From contig NZ_DDJO01000023.1 in NCBI RefSeq assembly GCF_002339505.1, positions 148,470 to 212,469 on the forward strand: a stretch of 64,000 nt of DNA. The letters are read 5' to 3'. This document shows positions 1-7,952 of this stretch, one piece after another; within the stretch, counting starts at the first letter, position 1, and every line of letters starts with the position of its first letter. The position numbers and the translations under genes are program-made. The notes below the pieces were generated by a model. It made no database searches. It worked only from the letters and a program-made list of their open reading frames with translations, and was not told where the DNA came from. This stretch comes from Corynebacterium sp. UBA2622. GTDB taxonomy: Bacteria; Actinomycetota; Actinomycetes; Mycobacteriales; Mycobacteriaceae.

Positions 1-234
1 GTGACCCGGAAAGACCCCTCCGTCCCCTCGTACTGCATTGTCACGGCCCTGAATTACGAGTTTGCGGAAGTGGGGCGTCGTGAAGTGGTGCTCCCCGCCG
101 GCGGTGACGAACTGACCCGCGTGAGCACCGAGCTTCCGGTGCGTGAACCGGCGGTTTCCGGGCGCGTTTACGGCTGCTCGGAGGACATTCCGTTCTACAT
201 GGACACCTCCGCCGCGCACAACGAGGCCCGCTAA
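1..234 (+). CDS. DUF4307-family protein, C-terminal part (5' end cut by window)
   Basis: The reading frame is open from base 1 and ends with TAA at 232-234. It gives about 77 residues that resemble the C-terminal half of actinobacterial DUF4307 proteins: an early TRKDP...YCIV stretch, EVGRRE, and a closing VYGCS. DUF4307 proteins are small, usually with one N-terminal membrane helix, and their function is unknown; here the helix would lie upstream of the window. The GTG at base 1 is probably an internal codon, because the fold would otherwise lack its beginning. It lies just upstream of greA, but the greA promoter sits in the gap, so co-transcription is not needed. The family call rests on remembered sequence pattern only. 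Confidence 0.6.
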   Translation: MTRKDPSVPSYCIVTALNYEFAEVGRREVVLPAGGDELTRVSTELPVREPAVSGRVYGCSEDIPFYMDTSAAHNEAR

Positions 235-251
235 GGCCACCCCGGGCACCG

Positions 252-260
252 TGCTAGAAT
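252..260 (+). promoter_or_regulatory. Extended -10 promoter of greA
   Basis: TGC followed by TAGAAT (255-260) is a textbook extended -10 element for the corynebacterial housekeeping sigma factor. It lies about 85 bases before the greA start, leaving a leader of about 75 nt. No convincing -35 box is visible, which is normal for extended -10 promoters. Confidence 0.6.
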
Positions 261-343
261 CCGGCTGTATATAACTATTCCAACCGCGGTGCCCACGCCT
301 GTAGGCGCGGGCCCGCGCGACGTATCAGGGAAGGCCCCGCTTC

Positions 344-868
344 ATGGCTGAAACTCAGCAGCAGTACATCACCCCGGAGATGAAGGCCAAGCTCGAGTCC
401 GAGCTGCAGGCGCTCATCGATAACCGCCCCGTCATCGCGGCCGAGATCAACGAGCGCCGCGAGGAGGGTGACCTGAAGGAGAACGCGGGCTACGATGCCG
501 CCCGCGAGCAGCAGGACCAGGAAGAGGCCCGCATCAAGCAGATCTCCGAGATCCTGGCAAACTCCACCACCGAGCGCAGTGGCATCGTCGAGGGTGTTGC
601 CCTGGTGGGTTCCGTGGTGCACGTGTACTACAACGGCGACGAGAACGACAAAGAAACCTTCCTCATCGGCACCCGCGCCGCCTCCACCGGTAACAAGGAC
701 CTGGAGACCTACTCCGAAAACTCCCCGCTCGGTGCGGCCGTGGTGGGTGCGGCGGAGGGTGAAACCCGCACGTACACCGCCCCGAACGGCCGGGAAATTT
801 CGGTCACGATCGTGGACGCCGCGCCGTATGATTCTGTTAAGGCCTCCACGCCCCGCTCGCGCTCCTAA
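344..868 (+). CDS. greA: Transcription elongation factor GreA
   Basis: This 174-residue protein has the full length and order of GreA: an N-terminal antiparallel coiled coil (about residues 10-78) and a C-terminal FKBP-like domain. The coiled-coil tip carries the conserved acidic EGDLKENA motif (41-48), whose acidic residues reach through the RNA polymerase secondary channel to stimulate cleavage of backtracked transcripts. The actinobacterial C-terminal domain ends in a short basic, Ser-rich tail. Translation starts at ATG 344 after an AGGGAAGG-type Shine-Dalgarno region. The gene has its own extended -10 promoter and is followed by an unrelated lipoprotein gene. Assignment is certain from the tip motif and length. 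Confidence 0.96.
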   Translation: MAETQQQYITPEMKAKLESELQALIDNRPVIAAEINERREEGDLKENAGYDAAREQQDQEEARIKQISEILANSTTERSGIVEGVALVGSVVHVYYNGDENDKETFLIGTRAASTGNKDLETYSENSPLGAAVVGAAEGETRTYTAPNGREISVTIVDAAPYDSVKASTPRSRS

Positions 869-920
869 ACGCCCGCGCGTCAACACATCCCCGGAACTTC
901 ACAAGCATAAGGACTTTCCC

Positions 921-1454
921 GTGAACCTCTCTTCCTCCCGCAAAGCAGTGGCTGCCGGCTTCTTCGCAGTCGCGGCCCTCGGCATGGCTGCCTGCTCCCC
1001 TCCCGGCCAGGTGGATTCGGCGCAGAAGGTGGACACCGCGACGAGCCAGAACGCCGGTTCCCTGAACGGCGGGGCGACCCAGTCCAGCGAGGGCAAGCCC
1101 ACGAACGTCGCCGAGGCCTCCTCCGCCAGCGCGTCGGCGAGCACCAGCGCCTCCCCGGTGCCCGCCGGAACCCTCCCCGTCCTGCGCAACTGCGGGGAGA
1201 GCTCCCAGACCAAGCCGGCGCGCATCGTCCTCGCCTGCGGTGACCAGGACGACTTCATGGACAACATCGTCTGGCAGGACTGGGGAACCGACCTCGCGAC
1301 CGGCACCGGCACCCGCATCACCGTGAGCCCGGATCGCCGCGAGGAGGACACCAAGATCGTCCTGGGCAACCCCGAGATGATCGACGGCGAGATGCAGTTC
1401 ACCACCGTCACCGTCGACGGCACCAAGATCAACCCGGAAAGCCGCGACCGCTAG
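921..1454 (+). CDS. Conserved corynebacterial lipoprotein of unknown function
   Basis: The 177-residue product starts with GTG 921. It has a basic N-region (SSRK), a hydrophobic core and the lipobox GMAAC with lipidated Cys25, so it should be anchored on the outer face of the cytoplasmic membrane. Residues about 30-85 form a Ser/Ala/Thr-rich linker. The remaining domain has two cysteines (NCG and ACGD), which could form a disulfide, and a DWG...GTGT stretch of the kind seen in small actinobacterial secreted proteins. I do not recognise a named family. It lies 52 nt after greA and is closed by a strong terminator, so it may be read with greA or alone. Confidence 0.75.
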   Translation: MNLSSSRKAVAAGFFAVAALGMAACSPPGQVDSAQKVDTATSQNAGSLNGGATQSSEGKPTNVAEASSASASASTSASPVPAGTLPVLRNCGESSQTKPARIVLACGDQDDFMDNIVWQDWGTDLATGTGTRITVSPDRREEDTKIVLGNPEMIDGEMQFTTVTVDGTKINPESRDR

Positions 1455-1468
1455 GTAACCTCCCGCGC

Positions 1469-1494
1469 AACCCCGCCCCCGAGGCGGGGTTTTT
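1469..1494 (+). terminator. Rho-independent terminator after the lipoprotein gene
   Basis: AACCCCGCC and GGCGGGGTT form a 9-bp G+C-rich stem with a short loop, followed by a run of T. It lies 14 nt after the lipoprotein stop codon. Confidence 0.85.
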
Positions 1495-1555
1495 GCTTGT
1501 GCACCCGCATTTTTACCCCCGCCCTCCGCAGCGGCTCCGGTCGGCCGCGCACAGC

Positions 1556-1590
1556 AAAGCGCCCGCCACGGTGATCCGGGCGGGCGCTTT
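1556..1590 (-). terminator. Hairpin terminator downstream of the Bax-inhibitor-like gene
   Basis: AAAGCGCCCG pairs perfectly with CGGGCGCTTT around a 15-nt spacer. It lies between convergent genes, 22 nt beyond the minus-strand stop at 1613. It ends in CTTT rather than a long T tract. Confidence 0.6.
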
Positions 1591-1612
1591 GGTTCGGGTT
1601 ATCCCGTTGGGG

Positions 1613-2458
1613 CTAGTTCCTGTTGAAGTAGGACAGCAGGCGCAGGATCTCGGTGTAGAGCCACACCACCGTCACCGCGAGGCCGAGGGCAACACCCCAG
1701 GCCATGTTCTCCGGCGCGCCGGTGCGCACGAGGCGGTCGGCCACGTCGAAGTCCTGCAGGAAGCTCAGGGCCGCCAGCACGATGCAGACCACCCCGAAGA
1801 TGATGGAGAGGGCACCTCCGTCGCGCAGCGGGTTCATCGGCGTGAAGATCGCCATGAGGAAGTTGCCCAGGGCGAGCACCGCGACGCCGAAGATGGCGCC
1901 GGTGAGGATGCGGTTGAAGCGCGGGGTGACGCGGATCGCGCCCGTCTTGTACACGAAGAGCATGCCGAAGAAGACGCCCAGGGTGCCCAGGATGGCCTGG
2001 AAGATCATCGCGCCGGCGTCTGCGCCACCTACGATCCAGCCGCTGAGCAGCAGCGAGAAGCCGCCGACAAAGAGACCCTCGAAGACGGCGTAGGTCAGGG
2101 TCACGGCCCTGCTGCCGTACTTGCGTCCGAAGGAGTGGACCAGAACCGTGATGAACCCGCCGATCGCGCCCACGAGGGTGAGCATCATGGCGAGCGAGTA
2201 GCTGGCCACGATGGCAATGCCGAAGTTGATCACGGCGAACAGGACGATCACGCCGAGGGTGATGCCCGACTTGGTCACCACGTCGTCGATGGTCATCGGG
2301 CGCTGCGTCTGCATCGGCGCCGCCGCCCCGAACGGTGCCTGGCCGTAACCGGCCTGTGCCTGTCCGTATCCGTAGTCCGCCTGCGGCTGGCCGTAGCCGT
2401 AACCGCTCTGCGCCTGTGCCCCCGGCAGGGAGTTCAGCACCGGGTTGTTTGTTTTCAC
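1613..2458 (-). CDS. Bax inhibitor-1/YccA family membrane protein
   Basis: The 281-residue protein has a cytosolic N-terminal tail rich in repeated YGYGQ/YGQ units (about residues 12-45). Seven hydrophobic helices follow, typical of the Bax inhibitor-1/YccA (TMBIM) family; related bacterial proteins are pH-gated Ca2+ leak channels. The sequence opens with a motif common to actinobacterial members (KTNNPVL). I chose GTG 2458 because AAAGGA lies about 10 nt upstream; an in-frame ATG at 2506 would add 16 residues without a ribosome site. The gene is monocistronic and divergent from the SUFU-domain gene. Its cellular role in corynebacteria is unknown. Confidence 0.88.
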   Translation of the reverse strand: MKTNNPVLNSLPGAQAQSGYGYGQPQADYGYGQAQAGYGQAPFGAAAPMQTQRPMTIDDVVTKSGITLGVIVLFAVINFGIAIVASYSLAMMLTLVGAIGGFITVLVHSFGRKYGSRAVTLTYAVFEGLFVGGFSLLLSGWIVGGADAGAMIFQAILGTLGVFFGMLFVYKTGAIRVTPRFNRILTGAIFGVAVLALGNFLMAIFTPMNPLRDGGALSIIFGVVCIVLAALSFLQDFDVADRLVRTGAPENMAWGVALGLAVTVVWLYTEILRLLSYFNRN

Positions 2459-2608
2459 TGCGCCCGTTTCCTTTCGTCGTGGGTTCGCATGGTTCACAGG
2501 TTCCAACGCCGTGGACGTGCGTTTAGTTCCCGGGGTGCCGAACGCGGCGGCCGGGCGAGTCCCTCAATCCCCTCCCGCGAGCCGCCCGGCCCGGCTTATG
2601 ATGCCCCC

Positions 2609-3577
2609 ATGAGCCTCATCGACCGCGCCTTCCGCCTCCCCCGCCGCGGCCCGCGGGTCGGCGGGGATGCGCTGCTCGAGGCGCTGGCCGGGGTGGCAAC
2701 CCATGACGAGCCCTACCCCTTCTCCTACCAGGGTGCGGCCGACGTCGACGTTCTCGCCCACTTCAGCGCCGAACCCCTCCCCCACGTCCTCTACACCACG
2801 TTCGGGCTCTCACGGGTCAAATCCACCGTCCCCGTTGCGGGCGTGCAGATGGAGCTGAGCATGCGCACCCGGGTCACCTCCCCTCTGCCGCTGCAGTGGC
2901 CCGCCGACGCGCTCGCCCTGCTGTGCGCCCACGTCCGACGCACCGGACGCACCCTGGAGCCGGGCCACTACATGGAGCTTCCCCGCCCGCACATGGGCCG
3001 CCTGGCAGGTTTCTCCTTCGTCGCCGACCCGCTTGTGCCGGAGGTGCAGACAGTCACCGGCGCGGTCCGCTACACCTACGCCGTGGGGTTGACCACCGAA
3101 GACCTCGACGACGCGCTGCGGTGGGACCCGGTCAGGTTCACCGGCGAGCTCGGCGAGGTCTTTCCCCTCGGCTTGACGGATCCCGGCCGCGCGGCGCTGC
3201 GTCGCGATCCCGCGGCCCGGGCGCGGGTTGAGGCGGCCGTGGCGGAGGAGGGGTCGTCGATTAGCGCCGTGGAGGCGAAGATCCTGGGCATCGAACCCGG
3301 CCGGATCGACCTCGACCCCGGCGCGGTGAGTGCGCTCCTGCGGGCGATGCGGGGCAGACTCAAGTTCGGCCGGGCATTTGCGCTGGTCAGCAGGCGCGGA
3401 GAGACCTGGGTGAGATTCACACCCGGCGAGGCGACCGAGACCGGGGAAGGTTTCCTCGAGGTGGGCGCGCAACCCGCGCTTGTCGACGAAATCCTCGCCG
3501 TCCTCGACCCCGCCCCCGGCGTCTACCGGCTGCGCTCGGCTCCCCTGGAGATCCACGTGGTGGACCCGCGCAGCTGA
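2609..3577 (+). CDS. Suppressor of fused (SUFU) domain protein
   Basis: The 322-residue soluble protein contains a SUFU-type domain over about residues 30-195. The marks are a YTTFGLS strand, an ELSMR strand, the segment where a helix precedes GRTLEPGHYMELP, and a closing VGLTTEDLDD...FPLGLTDPGR. SUFU domains are known from the animal Hedgehog pathway and occur widely in bacteria, where they have been linked to polymorphic-toxin immunity. The remaining roughly 125 residues have no family I recognise and seem to be an actinobacterial extension. No toxin gene lies next to it. The ATG at 2609 follows a promoter-like region without a clear Shine-Dalgarno. Function is unknown. Confidence 0.75.
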   Translation: MSLIDRAFRLPRRGPRVGGDALLEALAGVATHDEPYPFSYQGAADVDVLAHFSAEPLPHVLYTTFGLSRVKSTVPVAGVQMELSMRTRVTSPLPLQWPADALALLCAHVRRTGRTLEPGHYMELPRPHMGRLAGFSFVADPLVPEVQTVTGAVRYTYAVGLTTEDLDDALRWDPVRFTGELGEVFPLGLTDPGRAALRRDPAARARVEAAVAEEGSSISAVEAKILGIEPGRIDLDPGAVSALLRAMRGRLKFGRAFALVSRRGETWVRFTPGEATETGEGFLEVGAQPALVDEILAVLDPAPGVYRLRSAPLEIHVVDPRS

Positions 3578-3588
3578 GGATGAGCGGG

Positions 3589-5088
3589 TCAGCGGCCGCG
3601 GTTCAGCCGCGCGATCCGTGCGTTGAGGGCGGTGGCGAAGGCGCACCACACCGCGTAAGGGGCGAGCCACCACGCGCGCTGGGTCTTTTCCCGGTTCGCG
3701 CGGCGCACCAGATCCGCCGAGGACGCGGCGAGGGCGGCGGCGGTGAGCGTGGAGAGGCCACGGCGCCGAGAGCGGAAGAACAGGCCGCACCAGGCCACGT
3801 TGAGCGCCAGGTTGACTGCGAGCGCCGCAGCGTTGGAGCGGCCCCGGGGGGTGTCGCCGCGCTCGTAGGCGTCGGCGATGGTGGTCGTCGCCATGACGGC
3901 GAGGTCGGCGTAGAGCGCGGTCCAGACGAGGGGGAAGACCGCACCCGGCGGCTGCCACGCGGGTTTGCTCAGTCGCCGGTAGCTCGCCGATGAGGTGTCG
4001 GTGAGCAGCGACCCCGCGACCGCTGTCAAGAGGACCGAGGCGTGGACCGAGGAGGCGATCTTGCCGTAGCGGCCCGGGTGCTCGCTGCGGGCGGCGCGGC
4101 GGACCGCCTCGTCAAAGCCCATGTGACCGCCCTCGGGAGCACCCACGAGTTCCTCGAGGTCGCGTTCCTTGACCACGGTGCTGGAGGAGACGCTGTCGAA
4201 GATCGGCAGGATCTGCGCGTACGTCAGGGGGGTGAGCAGGCCCAGGCCCCACGCGGCGATGCGGCGGGTCATGATGTTCGCGGTGAGAAACGGGCGGTCG
4301 TGCTGGCCGAGCGCCTGAGCGCAGCGCGACATCATTTCCACGTACTGCATCGTGTCGGGCCCGCCCACGTCGAAGGTGCGGTTGAACCCGGAGGGCAGGT
4401 CAGCCGCGGCGACCAGGTAATGCACGATGTCTCTCGCGCTGATGGGCGTGATCTCGTTGGTGATCCACGTGGGCGCGACAAAGACCGGCACGCGGTCGGC
4501 GGCGTGGCGCAAGAGGTCGTAGGACAGCGAACCCTTGCCCAGCACCACTCCCGCCTGGAGCGCCGCGGTGGGCACGCCGGACGCCATGAGCACGTCACCC
4601 ACTTTGACGCGGGAGGCGAGGTGCTCGGAGAGCTCCGTGCCATCCGGGTGCAGCCCGCCGAGGTAGACGATGCGCCCCACCCCGGCCGCCCTCGCGGCCT
4701 CGCCGAAACCGCGCGCCATCTCCTCCTCGCGCTCGGCGAAGCCCGCGCCCTCGTCCATCGAGTGCAGGAGGTACCAGGCGCAGCTGACACCCTCCATCAC
4801 GCGGGCAAGGTCGTCGGCGTCACCCGCGTCTCCCTCGATCACCTCGACGCGCCCCGGGGTGGCGGGTTCCCCGGGCGCTGTGAGGTGCGCGGCCCACGGC
4901 TGCCCGCCGGCCTTGTCGCGGTCGCGGCTCAGGCAGCGCACTGCCCATCCCCGGCTCAGCAGCTCGGCGACCACCAGGCTGCCGACGAATCCGGTCGCGC
5001 CGGTGACCAGCGCCAGACGGGCGGAGTTATCCGCGGTGTGGCCTGCTGCGGGATCCCCGGAGCTGGCACGGGAAGGCGACGAAGTCAT
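3589..5088 (-). CDS. SDR/NmrA-type NAD(P)-binding protein fused to a TspO/MBR domain
   Basis: This 499-residue protein joins two domains. Residues about 25-340 are an atypical short-chain dehydrogenase with the nucleotide-binding motif TGATGFVG (29-36) and a LEELVGAPEG-type tail, like actinobacterial NmrA/YbjT-type reductases. Residues about 350-499 are a TspO/MBR (tryptophan-rich sensory) domain with about five membrane helices: KPAWQPPG, FPLVWTALY, NLALNVAWCGLFF and WWLAPYAVWC. TspO proteins bind porphyrins and other hydrophobic ligands. The fusion implies a membrane-anchored NAD(P)H enzyme acting on a lipid, isoprenoid or tetrapyrrole, but the substrate is not deducible. ATG 5088 is preferred; the frame runs open far upstream through non-protein-like sequence. 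Confidence 0.8.
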   Translation of the reverse strand: MTSSPSRASSGDPAAGHTADNSARLALVTGATGFVGSLVVAELLSRGWAVRCLSRDRDKAGGQPWAAHLTAPGEPATPGRVEVIEGDAGDADDLARVMEGVSCAWYLLHSMDEGAGFAEREEEMARGFGEAARAAGVGRIVYLGGLHPDGTELSEHLASRVKVGDVLMASGVPTAALQAGVVLGKGSLSYDLLRHAADRVPVFVAPTWITNEITPISARDIVHYLVAAADLPSGFNRTFDVGGPDTMQYVEMMSRCAQALGQHDRPFLTANIMTRRIAAWGLGLLTPLTYAQILPIFDSVSSSTVVKERDLEELVGAPEGGHMGFDEAVRRAARSEHPGRYGKIASSVHASVLLTAVAGSLLTDTSSASYRRLSKPAWQPPGAVFPLVWTALYADLAVMATTTIADAYERGDTPRGRSNAAALAVNLALNVAWCGLFFRSRRRGLSTLTAAALAASSADLVRRANREKTQRAWWLAPYAVWCAFATALNARIARLNRGR

Positions 5089-5163
5089 GCGCCAAAGTCT
5101 ATACTTCGGCGTTAAGCTGCGCCGGGACACCGGCGCGTCGACGATCCCAGAGAGGTGCCCGCC

Positions 5164-5793
5164 TTGGCACGCACGCTGTCGTTCCTCCTCCCCTGCGCCG
5201 CGGGTGCGGCGGGCCTCTACGCGGCCCGCCGGATGGGTGACGGCACGCCCGGTTACTACGCGGCGACGTGCGTTACCGCCGCGGTTTACCTGGGCGCGTG
5301 GTTGGGGTGGGGCCGGCGCGGCTCCTTCTCCCGCCCCGGTGCCGCGCGCGACCTCGCCGCGGGCATCGGCCTCGGGCTCGGCCTGGCGGTGGTGTTCGTC
5401 GGCGGAGCCCTGGTGGTCAGCCACGTTCCGCTCCTCGCGGAGCCCGTCGCCGACCTGCTCTCGGCCACGGACCGCGGAGGGCTCCCCGCCACCCTGTTCG
5501 TGCTGGTCATTAACGGCATCGCGGAGGAGCTCGTCTACCGCGACGTGGTACCTGGCCAGCTCACGTCGCGGGGCCTCGTCCGCGGCCGGATGAGGGTGGG
5601 TGCGGTCTCCGTGGTCATCTACACGCTGGTCACCGTGGCCATGGGCGTTCCCCTCCTGCTCGTCGGCGCCGCCACCCTTGGCGCGCTGTGCCAGTGGCTG
5701 GCGGCACGCACCGGCCGCCTCTGGGCGCCCGTGGCCGCCCACCTGACCTGGAGCACCTCGATGCTCTTCCTCATGCCCGTGTTCTTCTCTTAG
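5164..5793 (+). CDS. CPBP-family intramembrane protease-like protein
   Basis: A membrane protein of 209 residues with about six hydrophobic segments. It carries the CPBP (Abi/CAAX-protease-like) signature EELVYRD near residue 121, matching the EExxxR metal motif, and a late AHLTW segment supplying the third-motif His. The second motif, normally FxxxH, is not evident (IYTLVTVAMG), so proteolytic activity is uncertain. TTG 5164 is chosen because AGAGAGG ends about 8 nt before it; the GTG at 5155 lies inside that ribosome site. It is divergent from the SDR-TspO gene and 17 nt upstream of the OpuC operon, so it may be co-transcribed with the transporter. Confidence 0.7.
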   Translation: MARTLSFLLPCAAGAAGLYAARRMGDGTPGYYAATCVTAAVYLGAWLGWGRRGSFSRPGAARDLAAGIGLGLGLAVVFVGGALVVSHVPLLAEPVADLLSATDRGGLPATLFVLVINGIAEELVYRDVVPGQLTSRGLVRGRMRVGAVSVVIYTLVTVAMGVPLLLVGAATLGALCQWLAARTGRLWAPVAAHLTWSTSMLFLMPVFFS

Positions 5794-5810
5794 CGATAGG
5801 CTGGTTCCCC

Positions 5811-6617
5811 ATGATCGAGTTCCACGGCGTCTCCAAGACGTACGCCCAGAGCGACACCCCGGCTGTCGAGAACTTCAGCCACACGGTCGAGAACGGCTCG
5901 ACCACCGTCTTCGTCGGCCCGTCCGGCTGCGGAAAGACCACGCTCCTGCGCATGGTCAACCGCATGGTCGAGCCCGACAGCGGGCGCGTCTGCGTGCGCG
6001 GCCGGGATGTCTCCGGTGTGGACCCGGTCAAGCTGCGCCGCAGCATCGGCTACGTCATGCAGCACTCCGGGCTGATGCCGCACCGCACCGTCCTGGACAA
6101 CGTCGCGGACATCGCGGCGCTGGCGGGGGCGTCGAAAAGCGAGGCGAAAACCCGCGCGGGCGAGATGCTGGAGCTGGTCAACCTCGACCCGGCACTCTAC
6201 GGGCGCTACCCCGCAGAGCTGTCCGGCGGGCAGGCGCAGCGCGTCGGCGTGGCGCGCGGCATGGTCACCCGCCCGGACATCCTCATCATGGATGAGCCCT
6301 TCGGGGCCGTGGATCCGGTCGTCCGGCGGGGTCTGCAGCGCGAGGTGCTCTCGTTGAAGGACGCGATGGAGACCACCATGCTCATGGTCACCCACGACAT
6401 TGACGAGGCGTTCCTGCTCGGCGACGACGTGGTCATCCTTGGGCGCGCGGCGCGCGTGGAGCAGATCGGCACGCCCGACGAGATCATCGCCCACCCCGCC
6501 AACGATGCCGTGCGCGAGTTCATCGGGGCGGACGACCGGCGCCTGCGCACGGAGCAACGCGGTTCGCAGACCTTCGTGGTCGACGATTCCGGCCACATCA
6601 AGGGGGTGCTCGCGTGA
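5811..6617 (+). CDS. opuCA: Compatible-solute (glycine betaine/choline-type) ABC transporter, ATP-binding protein
   Basis: The 268-residue ATPase has Walker A GPSGCGKTT (36-44), a Q-loop, the ABC signature LSGGQ (from 137), Walker B ILIMDEP (157-163) and the H-loop VTHD. It best fits the OpuCA/ProV-type ATPases that energise uptake of glycine betaine, carnitine or choline under osmotic stress. Typical OpuCA proteins end in a pair of CBS domains that sense ionic strength. This one stops shortly after the ATPase core, so osmotic gating must come from elsewhere or be absent. It starts at ATG 5811 and overlaps the next gene by 4 nt (GTGA), marking a tight four-gene operon. Confidence 0.87.
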   Translation: MIEFHGVSKTYAQSDTPAVENFSHTVENGSTTVFVGPSGCGKTTLLRMVNRMVEPDSGRVCVRGRDVSGVDPVKLRRSIGYVMQHSGLMPHRTVLDNVADIAALAGASKSEAKTRAGEMLELVNLDPALYGRYPAELSGGQAQRVGVARGMVTRPDILIMDEPFGAVDPVVRRGLQREVLSLKDAMETTMLMVTHDIDEAFLLGDDVVILGRAARVEQIGTPDEIIAHPANDAVREFIGADDRRLRTEQRGSQTFVVDDSGHIKGVLA

Positions 6618-7261
6618 ACTGGCACTGGCTCAGCACCAACATGGGGCGGATAGGCTCGCTCACCCTCGACCACCTGCTGCTGTCGCTGCCCGCGATCGCC
6701 CTCGCCTTCCTCCTCGCGGTGCCCCTGGGCTGGCTTGCCCACGCCTCCGGACGCGCCCGGGAGGCCATCGTGGTGGCCACGAGCCTCATCTACGTCATCC
6801 CGTCGCTGGCGATGTTCGTTCTCCTCCCGCTCATCATGGGCACCTCGGTACTGTCGCCACTGAACGTCGTGGTGGCCATGACCATCTACGGCATCGCCCT
6901 GATGGTGCGCACCTCGGCGGACTCCTTCGATGCCGTCCCGGCGGACGTCACCCAGTCGGCCAAAGCCGCCGGATATACGCCACTGCGGCGCGTTCTCGGG
7001 GTCGAGCTGCCGCTGGCCGGCCCGGGCCTGCTCGCCGGCGTGCGCGTTGTCGCCGCCTCCACGATCAGCCTCGTCTCCGTAGGTGCCCTCATCGGTGTGC
7101 AGTCCCTGGGCACGCTGTTCACGGAGGGTTTCCAGCGCTCGTTTCCCACCCAGATCATCGCCGGGCTCGTCGGAACCATCCTGCTCGCCGTGCTTGTCGA
7201 CGCCATCCTCGTCGGCCTCGGGCGCCTCACGATGCCCTGGACGCGAAGGGCGGCCCTGTGA
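6614..7261 (+). CDS. opuCB: OpuC-type ABC transporter permease (first)
   Basis: A 215-residue membrane protein with about five or six helices and the binding-protein-dependent permease loop (SAKAAGYTPLRRVLGVELPLAGPG) that docks on the ATPase. It resembles OpuCB/ProW-type permeases. The start is GTG 6614, overlapping the ATPase stop, and its TGA overlaps the ATG of the second permease by one base. Two small separate permeases plus a lipoprotein is the usual OpuC layout, as opposed to the single fused permease of OpuA. It forms a heterodimeric channel with the product of the next gene. Confidence 0.87.
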   Translation: MNWHWLSTNMGRIGSLTLDHLLLSLPAIALAFLLAVPLGWLAHASGRAREAIVVATSLIYVIPSLAMFVLLPLIMGTSVLSPLNVVVAMTIYGIALMVRTSADSFDAVPADVTQSAKAAGYTPLRRVLGVELPLAGPGLLAGVRVVAASTISLVSVGALIGVQSLGTLFTEGFQRSFPTQIIAGLVGTILLAVLVDAILVGLGRLTMPWTRRAAL

Positions 7262-7941
7262 TGAACCAGCTCTCCCAGGCCTGGGCCTACCTCGCCACCG
7301 CCTCCAACTGGTCGGGCGCCGCGGGGTTCTGGTCGCGCATCGGCCAGCACCTCGGATACACGGCCCTCGCCGTGGGCATCGCGGCGCTGATTGCGGTGCC
7401 CCTGGGAATCGCCGTCGGGCACTACGGCCGCGGTTCCAACGCGGTGCTCTCCGCCGCCGGTGCCCTGCGCGCCCTTCCCGCCCTGGGCCTGCTCACGTGG
7501 CTCGCGATCGCGCTGCCGCGCGGGGCGACAATGCCGCTCGTGCCCGCGACCGTTGTCCTCGTCCTGCTCGCGGTGGCTCCCCTGCTGGCGGGAGTGGTGG
7601 CCGGCTTCGATTCCGTTGAGCGCGACGTTGTCCACTCCGCCCGCGCCGCCGGGTACAGCGAGGGGCAGATCCTCACCCGCGTGGAGCTGCCGCTCGCCGC
7701 CCCCGTCATGGTGGGAGGGCTGCGCTCCTGTGTCGTGCAGGTGATCGCCACCGCCACCGTCGTCGCCTACATCGGCCTGGGAGGACTGGGGCGCTACCTC
7801 ATCGACGGTCTCGCGGTGCAGGACTACCCGCGCATGGTCGCCGGCGCCGTTCTGGTCACCGCCGTCGCCCTCGCAGTGGATCTTGCCCTGGCGGGGGTGC
7901 AGCGCCTCGTTCGCCCGCGCGGGGGTGCGAAAACCCGATAG
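7261..7941 (+). CDS. opuCD: OpuC-type ABC transporter permease (second)
   Basis: The 226-residue partner permease has the same fold: an N-terminal periplasmic segment, then about five to six helices with the EAA-type loop (SARAAGYSEGQILTRVELPLAAPV) followed by TATVVAYIGLGGLG, a motif typical of OpuC/OsmY-type permeases. It starts at ATG 7261, one base overlapping the previous stop. Together with the first permease it should build the translocation pore for a quaternary ammonium osmolyte. Substrate identity is inferred from the family, not seen directly. Confidence 0.87.
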   Translation: MNQLSQAWAYLATASNWSGAAGFWSRIGQHLGYTALAVGIAALIAVPLGIAVGHYGRGSNAVLSAAGALRALPALGLLTWLAIALPRGATMPLVPATVVLVLLAVAPLLAGVVAGFDSVERDVVHSARAAGYSEGQILTRVELPLAAPVMVGGLRSCVVQVIATATVVAYIGLGGLGRYLIDGLAVQDYPRMVAGAVLVTAVALAVDLALAGVQRLVRPRGGAKTR

Positions 7942-7952
7942 GCTTGGCGGGC

